Source: Bacteroidaceae bacterium
GTDB taxonomy: Bacteria > Bacteroidota > Bacteroidia > Bacteroidales > Bacteroidaceae
Reading direction: 5' to 3'
DNA length: 29,959 nucleotides
Assembly (NCBI GenBank): GCA_900770705.1
Contig: CAAGLF010000024.1
Coordinates: forward strand, 1 to 29,959
Below the pieces are notes generated by a model. The model had not been told where the DNA came from. It was given only the letters and a program-made list of their open reading frames with translations, and ran no database searches. Positions 23,549 through 29,959 of this stretch are shown here, piece after piece; position 1 is the first letter of the stretch; every line of letters starts with the position of its first letter. The position numbers and the translations under genes are program-made.

Positions 23549-24433
23549 CTATTTTCCCAGCACTTTCACCACGAACTTCTCCACCTGCATGTCGACATCG
23601 CGGCGCCGGCTCTTGCCCAGCCACTTCTGGAAGTCGCGGAAGCTGAGGCGGCGGGGAAGGGCATCGCCGGCCTCCGTGTCGCTGGCCTTACGGAATCCGT
23701 GGGGCGAGAAGATGAGGTAGAACTGGTTGATGTCGGCCTTGTCGCGGGCCCGCATAATGAGTCCCCGCGTGGCAGCTACCATCGAACTGTCGGCCTTCTC
23801 CTTCGAGAAGAACACGTATTCACGGTCGGCCTGGATGGGACAGATGCCATCGGTCTGCCTGGCGTATGGCAAGAGGCACTGCACGGTCATCTCCTCGTCG
23901 TCGTCGACGACATAGAGGGCCAGGCTGCCCGCAACGGGACTCTTCAGGTAGAGATACAGGTTGTCGCCGGAATGGAAGGTGGCGTTGCGCAGGGCGTTTC
24001 GCTCTGCGTCGGTACCGTTGAAGAGGAGCTTGGCCTGCAGGTCGATGGCCGACGTGTGGATGGGCCGCACATATCCGCACACCTTCACGCTGACCACGAG
24101 CAGACCCTCGTCGTAGTCCACCTGATACTCCGGCTGGCCTATGGTCTCTATCCACTCGCCGCGCACGTCGGCTTCGCCCACGCCGAAGTAGCGCACGTCG
24201 GCCTCTCCGGCCTCTTCCGAGCCAAGCAGCACGTTGGTCTGCGACACGATGGTGCCGAACTCCCGGGCCAGGCAGGCCGTCTGTGCCTGCTGCAGGGCCT
24301 TGGCCTTGGCCTCGGCCAGCGTCTCGTTCTCGTCGCTGGAGGCATAGCGATAGGTGGCCTCTACCCTCTTGCCCTGCTGGGCGGCAGCAACGGCCGTCGT
24401 CAGCAGCAGGAGGGTCAGCAGAATGTAGCGCAT
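23549..24433 (-). CDS. Exported DUF4384-like protein
   Basis: This encodes 294 residues from the ATG at 24433. The signal peptide MRYILLTLLLLTTAVAAAQ is clear. Residues about 23-125 have an LPP20/FlgT-like pattern ('ENETLAEAKAKALQQAQTACLAREFGTIVSQ'). The second half, about 140-270, matches the DUF4384 type: 'FHSGDNLYLYLKSPVAGSLALYVVDDDEEMTVQCLLPY' (read as a region), then 'REYVFFSKEKAD'. DUF4384 domains are often fused to or encoded next to caspase-like peptidases, and here a caspase gene lies two genes upstream on the same strand. It is the last gene of the four-gene exported cluster; the gap to the preceding gene is 93 nt and contains an imperfect hairpin. Confidence 0.78.
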   Translation of the reverse strand: MRYILLTLLLLTTAVAAAQQGKRVEATYRYASSDENETLAEAKAKALQQAQTACLAREFGTIVSQTNVLLGSEEAGEADVRYFGVGEADVRGEWIETIGQPEYQVDYDEGLLVVSVKVCGYVRPIHTSAIDLQAKLLFNGTDAERNALRNATFHSGDNLYLYLKSPVAGSLALYVVDDDEEMTVQCLLPYARQTDGICPIQADREYVFFSKEKADSSMVAATRGLIMRARDKADINQFYLIFSPHGFRKASDTEAGDALPRRLSFRDFQKWLGKSRRRDVDMQVEKFVVKVLGK

Positions 24434-24526
24434 AGTCAATACTTTATTGGGAAAAACAAGAGTGAGACAGCAGGGCGGAAAAGGCACTACCCTCGCCCGC
24501 CCGCTGTCTGCACATGTGTCACGCGA

Positions 24527-25249
24527 TCAGAAGCAGAAGCCCACGCCGAGCATGATGTCGTGGTTCACGGCGCAGCAGAAGCTGGGGGACACAGCGTAGC
24601 CCAGGCTCAGCATCAAGTGGGGAATGGGCTTGTAGATGAAGCCGGCCTCGAACACTGCAGCGTCCTCTTCCTCTACCCACCAGTCATCGTAGCTCCAGCT
24701 CCAGTAGTCATCGTCGTAGAGTGCCTTGGTATATCCGACACCGAGATAGGCATAGAGCGGCCGGCAGATACGCTTGATCACACCCGCAGAAACCATAGGC
24801 ACAGCGGGCTCTTCGGCTTTGGCGCAGAACCACATACTCTTGACATAGCCTCCCCAGTCGCCCAGATAGCCGCCCATTACGCCGGCCTTACCGGTCAGTC
24901 CATAGTCCAACTCGGGCAACATCAGGCTACCTACAGCCGATACGAACCAGCCGCCGCCGTAGTCTTCCTTCATTCTGAATATCATATCGGAGGAAGACGT
25001 CTTCAGCTTCTTGTCGCGCATACCGGCATAGCGGGCCGTGGCAGACTTCAGCCACTTCGGCACCTCCAGCGAGAACGTGCCGTCGGCGTCGGTAGTGGTG
25101 CTCTCGGCGCCGCCGGTGGCTTCCACCTGTGCACCCGGAAGCGGGTTGCCGTTCTTGTCGACGACAGCACCCTTGATCACCTTCGTCGACTGAGCCAGGG
25201 CTGTTGCACCTGCACAGGCAAGCAACAGCATACACATAAGTTTCTTCAT
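24527..25249 (-). CDS. Outer-membrane protein with CarboxypepD_reg-like domain
   Basis: This encodes 240 residues. The signal peptide MKKLMCMLLLACAGATALAQ is followed by a carboxypeptidase regulatory-like beta-sandwich at about 23-95 ('IKGAVVDKNGNPLPGAQVEA', 'TTTDADGTFSLEVP'). Residues about 98-240 form alternating strands with aromatic ends (GGWFVSAVGSL, YAYLGVGYTKALY, LGYAVSPSF, IMLGVGFCF), as in a small outer-membrane barrel. A run of acidic and aromatic residues (DDDYWSWSYDDWWVEEED) probably forms an exposed loop. It begins 33 nt after the caspase gene and is probably co-transcribed. Function is unknown. Confidence 0.8.
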   Translation of the reverse strand: MKKLMCMLLLACAGATALAQSTKVIKGAVVDKNGNPLPGAQVEATGGAESTTTDADGTFSLEVPKWLKSATARYAGMRDKKLKTSSSDMIFRMKEDYGGGWFVSAVGSLMLPELDYGLTGKAGVMGGYLGDWGGYVKSMWFCAKAEEPAVPMVSAGVIKRICRPLYAYLGVGYTKALYDDDYWSWSYDDWWVEEEDAAVFEAGFIYKPIPHLMLSLGYAVSPSFCCAVNHDIMLGVGFCF

Positions 25250-25282
25250 AATGATTGAAATTTTTAGGATTTATACAGAGAA

Positions 25283-27247
25283 TTACTGTTGTATCATGCG
25301 CATATTCTGCCAGTCCGTGCCCGCAGCCACCGCCGCCTTCACCTGCGGAGTCTGGTGCTTGTTCTTCAGGGTGTAGGCCTTGTTGTCCACCTGCTTGGTC
25401 AGCTTCTTACCCAGCTCCTGCAGGGTGATCTGTCCCTTGGACTCCTGCAGGTTCTTCAGCAGGTAGTAGGTGAAGAAGCCGTGGTGCTGGTCGTCGTACG
25501 ACATGGCCGTCTGCTTACCCGTAGTTGCACTGAAAACGATGGTATTGCCCTGCACCGTCGGTTCCTCAGGTTCGTACTCAACGAAGCGTTCTGCAAAGAG
25601 CATTCCGCTGGCTCTCGTGGCACCGCTGAAGCAAGCGTCCAGAAAGACCATCACGCGCCTGGCCCTCATCGCGTCGAACTGCTCGTAGAGCTTGTCCAGA
25701 CTGTAGCACGACTCGAAGTCGGTTCCGGTGGCATCGGTGGGCAAGAGATAGGCACGTCCGTTGGCCACATCGGGTATTCCATGGCCGGCATAGTAGAAGA
25801 TGATGTCGAGCTCTCCGGGATTCATCTTCGTGATCTCGGTCAGGAACTTCACCTCCTCGCGCAACTCCGTGAGTGTGGCGTCCTTCCGCAGATGTATATT
25901 GTCGGCCGGGATGCCCAGCACCTTGTTGCAATAAGTCTTGAAGGAAGCGGCATCGTTGTGGGCAAAGTTCACCTTTGAATGGTGCTTGTAGTCCTCATTG
26001 CCAAATACCACGACGTAGGTCCGTTCGTTCTTGAAGCCCGCCTCGGGGATGTCCTTGTCGACATCGGAGAGGAAAGTCTCCACGGGATCCGGCTCCGCCA
26101 CGGGCTCCGTGTTGCGGGAAGGCACATAACTGCGCTGCAAGGTGGGCTGCGAACCGGCCTTCACCGTGGCTCCCCGCATGGCCATGAGAGTCTGGTTGGC
26201 CTCGTTGAGCGCGGCCGTGTTGCCCAGTACATTGTGGCACATTGCCACGGCGCGGGCCACATTGTAGGCATAAGGGTCGTTGTCCAGCACGTCCTTCAGG
26301 TACGGAAGCGCCTGGGAGAAGTACCCCTTGGCCACTTGCCTCAGCTCCTCCTCTTCCTTCTTCTTGCGCTGCTGACCGGCCTGCTGCAGGCAGACAACGC
26401 CCATGTTGTAGGCATTGAAAGCCAGATGGCAGTAGAAGTCCAGGTTGTTGGGAATAAGGTTGTTCAGCCTCTTGTACAAGGCCAGCGCATTCTGATAGTC
26501 CTGTTTCCGCTCATACATATTGGCCTGATTGAGCAGCAGTTTCGCCTCCGTAGGCCGTATGGCCAGTGCCTTCTGCAGGAACACTTCGAGATTGTTGTCG
26601 TCCTTCGTGGCACCGCATGCCTCCACTGCCATTGCCACAATGTTCCAGTTGCCGGGATATTTGGCCGAAGCCTGCGAGGCTATATACTTCACATCGTCGT
26701 AACGCTTGAGTTCATAGTAGGTGGCCGTCAGCCCCTGGAAAGCCATTTCCCGGTGTTCTGTATCAGTAGTGGAGAGATAGGCTTGGAAATACAGTATCGC
26801 CTGTTCCAGGCTTTTTGCGTAATAAGTGTTCATAGCTGCGAAATAGGCCAGCATAGCGTATTCCGGCCGTTCGGTCAGGTGTTCGTCACTTACTATATAG
26901 AGCAGGGAAAGGTCGATGTAGGCCTGTGCGAAGCGGATGGCCTGTGTCTGGTTGTTGCAGTCGGTAAAGAAGTAGGCGCCTTCGCCCAGTTTGGGGAAGA
27001 TTTCCAGCAGTCCGGCCTTGCACTTGGCGTGGTCTGCGGTGCCGGCCACGGCCGTTTTCGATGCAGCCACGTACTGCTGGTAGGCTTCGTAGAGGGAGAG
27101 GTAGCCCAGCTGTGTCTCCTGTCCTGTCTCCGCCACGCGCCGGTAGGCGCTGAGGGAGGCTTCGGCTTCGGCCAGGGTCTGCGCCTGCGCACACAGCGGC
27201 GTCAGCAGAGAGCAGGCGAGTATCAGTTTCTTGAGCAATTGGTTCAT
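25283..27247 (-). CDS. Exported TPR-caspase (peptidase C14 family)
   Basis: This encodes 654 residues. The signal peptide MNQLLKKLILACSLLTPLCAQAQ sends it out of the cytoplasm. Residues about 25-370 are helical with TPR-like repeats ('LEQAILYFQAYLSTTDTEHREMAFQGL', 'ALAIRPTEAKLLLNQANMYERKQDYQNALALYKRL', read as regions). From 410 comes a caspase-like domain: TYVVVFGNEDY, then FYYAGHG with His489 and FLDACFSG with Cys539 as the catalytic pair, so the peptidase appears intact. Ser164-type pocket residues cannot be judged. It lies between the propeller/OmpA-like gene (26 nt upstream) and the CarboxypepD_reg-like gene. The periplasmic or surface location sets it apart from cytoplasmic defence metacaspases. 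Substrate unknown. Confidence 0.88.
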   Translation of the reverse strand: MNQLLKKLILACSLLTPLCAQAQTLAEAEASLSAYRRVAETGQETQLGYLSLYEAYQQYVAASKTAVAGTADHAKCKAGLLEIFPKLGEGAYFFTDCNNQTQAIRFAQAYIDLSLLYIVSDEHLTERPEYAMLAYFAAMNTYYAKSLEQAILYFQAYLSTTDTEHREMAFQGLTATYYELKRYDDVKYIASQASAKYPGNWNIVAMAVEACGATKDDNNLEVFLQKALAIRPTEAKLLLNQANMYERKQDYQNALALYKRLNNLIPNNLDFYCHLAFNAYNMGVVCLQQAGQQRKKKEEEELRQVAKGYFSQALPYLKDVLDNDPYAYNVARAVAMCHNVLGNTAALNEANQTLMAMRGATVKAGSQPTLQRSYVPSRNTEPVAEPDPVETFLSDVDKDIPEAGFKNERTYVVVFGNEDYKHHSKVNFAHNDAASFKTYCNKVLGIPADNIHLRKDATLTELREEVKFLTEITKMNPGELDIIFYYAGHGIPDVANGRAYLLPTDATGTDFESCYSLDKLYEQFDAMRARRVMVFLDACFSGATRASGMLFAERFVEYEPEEPTVQGNTIVFSATTGKQTAMSYDDQHHGFFTYYLLKNLQESKGQITLQELGKKLTKQVDNKAYTLKNKHQTPQVKAAVAAGTDWQNMRMIQQ

Positions 27248-27273
27248 CGTCGTTATGGTTATGTCCTGCGCCG

Positions 27274-29352
27274 TCAGAAGGCGTCGAAGAAGGTTAGGGT
27301 CACGTTGATTCGCCGGAACTGCCCGCCGCAGCCGTCGGCGAGTTCGATATTGGAGATGTACTGTACATCCATCTGGCCCAGCGAGGATATGTTTTTCTCG
27401 ATGTAGTTCTTCACTCCCTGTGCCCGCATGAATGCCAGCTGTTCGTTCTGTCGTATGCCTTCCTTGCGGGTGACGGTGATGTTGCTCAGGTTGCCGTCCA
27501 GGTAATACGGCTCATTGTTGAAGTCGCCGTAGCAGCCGTCGTAGGCTATGACGCCGTTGATGGGCAGGGCATCTGCCGAGCCTGTCACGCGGACCGCTAC
27601 TTTCTTTCCGGCCTTGATGTACTGGCTGAACTCCTGCTCCAGGGCCTGCCTTATGATACGGAGTGTGGACATTGCTGCCTGCGACTTCTCCAGCTGGTAC
27701 TGACCTGCGGGGAAGTCTTCCTTCACGCTGTAGTCGGCATCTACGGTATACGAGAATTCTATCTTATAGTTCTTGATACGGCGTCCGGCCGCGTCGATGT
27801 CGCTCACGACGTCGGTGCGCACCTGGATATTGGTATGGTCGGAGATGAGTTGCTTCTGCTTGGCCTCGGCCACGATTTCCTTCTTGATTCGTTCGAGCGT
27901 CACTTCTTCGCGACCGGCCTGCTGGATGAGGTCGAGGGGCACGAAGCTGTCGTCTGTCTGCAGGAAGTCGAGGGACTGCTGTTCGAGGTTGTCGAACACG
28001 TATTCCTTGCCCGTCGAGCGGTTGTGTACCTTGGCATAGATGAGCTCGAAGCGGTCGTCCTTGGTCAGTCCGTACACAGCATCCGAGAACTCCAGCTGTG
28101 AGGCGTCGGAGAAGTCGGCCACTTCCTCGCGCGGCACGCGCAGATAGATGGGCGGCATGTTGTCGAGGTTGAGCACGAGGGTACCTTTGTCGGGGTTGTA
28201 CTTACCGAGCGTGACGGTGGACTGTGCCAGCAGGTCGCCTGCGAGGCTGGTAGAAATCTGGTTGGCGAAGAGCTTTTTCTGCTTCTGCTTGGTCTCTTCG
28301 TTGACACGGGCGTTGAACTCTTCGTCCGTTTCCCCCGGCTTCCGCTTGCACCAGTCCAGCATACGCTGGTTGAGCTCGTCGCGCAGACGCCGCGTATAGT
28401 TTGGCAGGAATCCCTTCAGCACCTGATACTTCAGGGCTTTCTCGGCGTTGTAGGAGAGGTATATCTGGTTCTTACCGTCGCGCAGGAACTGCACGCGGCT
28501 GACTCCACCGGCGGGCTCGGTGAGTAGGGCGAAGTCCGTCGGGTCGGTCAGGTTCAGGAACTTCAGGGTACGGCCGTTGAGGGCGACGGCCACGTATTTG
28601 CCGTCGGGATGGAACGAGAAGGAGGTGGCACCGCCCAAGTCGCCGAAGCTCTGCACCTTGGTGAAATCGTTCGTGCTGTACAGGTCGAGATGGTCACCGG
28701 CCAGGATGCCGAGGTAAGCGCCGTCGTCGGAGAAGGCCGCTGCGCGGGCCATACCGCCGCAGTCTATGCGGGTGCGCACGGTATTCGCCTCCATATTGAC
28801 CACCACTACGGCAAAGCCGCCCGTTGCAGCCACGAAGTAGTTGTTGGCATCGGCCGTCAGTTCCGTCGGCACGAAGCCCACGGGCAGCGGAATGCGGCGC
28901 AGGAGCTCGTAGGCCCTGGTCTCATACACGGCCAGGCTTCCCTGCCCGTCGGCAACGACCAGGTTCCGGCTGTCTGCCGTATAGCAGAGAGCCGTGGCCT
29001 CCTCCAGCCCGGCGAACTCGTAGACAGGCTTGGCGCCGGCCTTCAACACGTCGAAGATCCGCACGCAGCTGCGCGAGCCATTGCGGCCCAGCAGGGCATA
29101 CGAGGCTCCCGCCGGGTTCACCTTCAGGCTCTGCACGGCATAAGGCAGGCTGTTCAACTCGAAGCCCTTCAAGTTGTACGAGCGCTTGCCGTTGTAGAAA
29201 TAAGAGGAATACTGATAATGATCCATCCCCGAGGGCGTCACCGGCTGGCGGTAGTTCAGGGTCTTGGCCACCTCGACCTTGCTCTGGCCCACTACGGTCA
29301 GCGGGGCCGACAGGGCCAATGCGGCAAGGAGCATACCACGAAAGAAAGTCAT
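27274..29352 (-). CDS. Beta-propeller/OmpA-like exported protein
   Basis: This encodes 692 residues from the ATG at 29352. The signal peptide is MTFFRGMLLAALALSAPLTVVGQ. Residues about 50-310 read as a WD40-like propeller ('AVQSLKVNPAGASYALLGRNG', 'EATALCYTADSRNLVVADGQGSLAVYETR', 'ATSFSFHPDGKYVAVALNGRTLKFLNL', regions only). A helical, charged part follows near 320-400, and the C-terminal 130 residues resemble an OmpA-type peptidoglycan-binding domain: VAVRVTGSADALP, 'EQLAFMRAQGVKNYIEKN', and GGQFRRINVTLTF. It would anchor the complex to the cell wall. It is the first gene of the cluster. The frame stays open upstream to about 29590, but that stretch overlaps the structured leader, and the signal peptide supports this start. 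Confidence 0.82.
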   Translation of the reverse strand: MTFFRGMLLAALALSAPLTVVGQSKVEVAKTLNYRQPVTPSGMDHYQYSSYFYNGKRSYNLKGFELNSLPYAVQSLKVNPAGASYALLGRNGSRSCVRIFDVLKAGAKPVYEFAGLEEATALCYTADSRNLVVADGQGSLAVYETRAYELLRRIPLPVGFVPTELTADANNYFVAATGGFAVVVVNMEANTVRTRIDCGGMARAAAFSDDGAYLGILAGDHLDLYSTNDFTKVQSFGDLGGATSFSFHPDGKYVAVALNGRTLKFLNLTDPTDFALLTEPAGGVSRVQFLRDGKNQIYLSYNAEKALKYQVLKGFLPNYTRRLRDELNQRMLDWCKRKPGETDEEFNARVNEETKQKQKKLFANQISTSLAGDLLAQSTVTLGKYNPDKGTLVLNLDNMPPIYLRVPREEVADFSDASQLEFSDAVYGLTKDDRFELIYAKVHNRSTGKEYVFDNLEQQSLDFLQTDDSFVPLDLIQQAGREEVTLERIKKEIVAEAKQKQLISDHTNIQVRTDVVSDIDAAGRRIKNYKIEFSYTVDADYSVKEDFPAGQYQLEKSQAAMSTLRIIRQALEQEFSQYIKAGKKVAVRVTGSADALPINGVIAYDGCYGDFNNEPYYLDGNLSNITVTRKEGIRQNEQLAFMRAQGVKNYIEKNISSLGQMDVQYISNIELADGCGGQFRRINVTLTFFDAF

Positions 29353-29424
29353 ATTCTTAACTTCTATACTCCAAAGCAGCCCTCGGATTTGGAAGGAAAA
29401 ACATTCGACGAGACACCGATATAA

Positions 29425-29772
29425 CAAAAAAGCGTAGGACTTGTACCCGTTGCTCATTCTACGTTTCGAGGCCCTGAGACTGCCATTTCTGCCAAGAACG
29501 AGCAACACAAGAGCCCACGCCGATATGTCTGCACCTACAATCCCCGTAACGGTGCGAGCCCTTACAGGCTTGCACCGGCGGGAGGATTGTCTTCAACAAT
29601 CATACCCACGGGCATCTATCGTTGCAATGTTCCGAGGCAGTCGTAGAAATTTCTCAGGCTTCGAAACGCCGGAACAAGCGTAGGATAAACGCCTTTTCCA
29701 TATATGGTTCCCCAACAGAAGGGAGGGATACCCCCGATCCTTTCCCGACGTTGACACGTCTTCGGCATAGGG
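29425..29772 (-). ncRNA. Candidate structured leader or small RNA upstream of the caspase cluster
   Basis: A promoter at 29779-29810 would start a transcript near 29772, 420 nt before the first coding ATG. The leader has several self-complementary parts on the minus strand: GACGT-GTCA-ACGTC; GATTGT-TGAAG-ACAATC; a 10- to 11-bp stem with loop TGTAA (GGTGC..CC with GG..GCACC); and a long-range pairing of CGTTTCGAAGCC with GGCCTCGAAACG. Near 29425-29431 a run of six T follows TCCTACGC, which could end a discrete RNA of about 345 nt. TCCTACGCTT occurs twice (29685-29676 and 29439-29430). I do not recognise it as tmRNA, RNase P RNA, SRP RNA or a known riboswitch. Confidence 0.4.
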
Positions 29773-29778
29773 ACGTTG

Positions 29779-29810
29779 CAAAAATAAGATTTTTTTCACT
29801 TTGAAACAAA
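29779..29810 (-). promoter_or_regulatory. Promoter of the exported caspase cluster or of its leader RNA
   Basis: Minus-strand TTTG (29810-29807) and TATTTTTG (29786-29779) are 20 bp apart, a full match to the Bacteroidetes promoter. No other promoter motif was seen between here and the ATG at 29352. Confidence 0.7.
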
Positions 29811-29959
29811 ATTTTACTACAGAAAAGTTCTGATTTCTTAAATGCCGGAGCCAACAGGCTGTGGCACAAGCTGAAGCGCCGGCCAGCGCAGGTGCGCCCT
29901 CCGGCCCCCGCCGGCAGTGCTTCCGCCGGGGGCCACCTTCATCGACAATGGGGCCCACC
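29811..29959. other. Intergenic end of the window
   Basis: No gene is seen. A GC-rich hairpin pairs GGCCCCCG (29903-29910) with CGGGGGCC (29927-29934), and the window ends in GGGGCCCACC. In composition it resembles the palindromic block at 23246-23548. Confidence 0.5.

Noticed and set aside
29394..29590. Possible remnant of a transposase or RNA-guided nuclease gene end in the leader of the caspase cluster
   Set aside because: The minus-strand frame is open and rich in R, S and L, but no transposase motif (zinc ribbon, DDE or RuvC residues) and no terminal repeats could be seen.
29441..29683. An 80-residue plus-strand open frame near the window end
   Set aside because: It is antisense to the structured leader, has no promoter or recognised domain, and is probably chance.

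Overview
The window looks like a chromosomal segment of a GC-rich Bacteroidales bacterium, most likely of the Prevotellaceae type. This rests on the gene content (gldH, ricT, single-chain glycyl-tRNA synthetase, ParC-like topoisomerase, exported proteins ending in a 'GLYIVNGKK' type C-terminal motif), on the lack of strong Shine-Dalgarno sequences, and on repeated Bacteroidetes-type promoters (TTTG, 19-20 bp, TAnnTTTG) before transcription units on both strands. No phage, plasmid, CRISPR array or intact insertion sequence was seen. The genus assignment is inference.

Layout. 1-476: no gene, one terminator-like hairpin, then the pyrE promoter. 477-3670 (+): pyrE, an SRPBCC-fold protein, argH and a small lipoprotein gene. 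3683-3902 (+): promoter, tRNA-Leu(UAA) and terminator. 4031-7009 (-): an exported discoidin-domain protein followed by a 56-residue small protein, driven by a clear promoter. 7216-11915 (+): the topoisomerase IV A subunit, a family-2-like glycosyltransferase and a WaaP/Kdo-kinase-like protein, separated by arrays of a 21-bp repeat. 11987-16131 (+): metF, holB, ricT and gldH behind one promoter, closed by a long hairpin. 16169-17408 (-): an AAA-type ATPase with altered Walker motifs. 17448-23245 (-): glyS, an FKBP lipoprotein, a secreted protein with a C-terminal sorting-like motif, and a helix-hairpin-helix/beta-barrel protein. 23549-29810 (-): four exported proteins, namely a beta-propeller/OmpA-like protein, a TPR-caspase, a CarboxypepD_reg-like/barrel protein and a DUF4384-like protein. 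This last unit sits behind a promoter and a leader of about 420 nt that may contain a separate RNA.

Most plus-strand genes are housekeeping: pyrimidine and arginine synthesis, folate/methionine metabolism, clamp loader, decatenation. The least ordinary parts are four. (a) A modular 21-bp repeat recurs at gene junctions between about 3.1 and 12 kb. In one place it forms a 64-nt palindrome that encodes the signal peptide of a lipoprotein. (b) The exported caspase/OmpA/DUF4384 cluster is a coherent envelope system with no assigned function. (c) A 56-residue protein, easy to miss by size, lies just behind a secreted adhesin-like gene. (d) A promoter-proximal leader in front of the caspase cluster looks like a structured RNA. 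All family calls come from reading motifs; no database search was possible.
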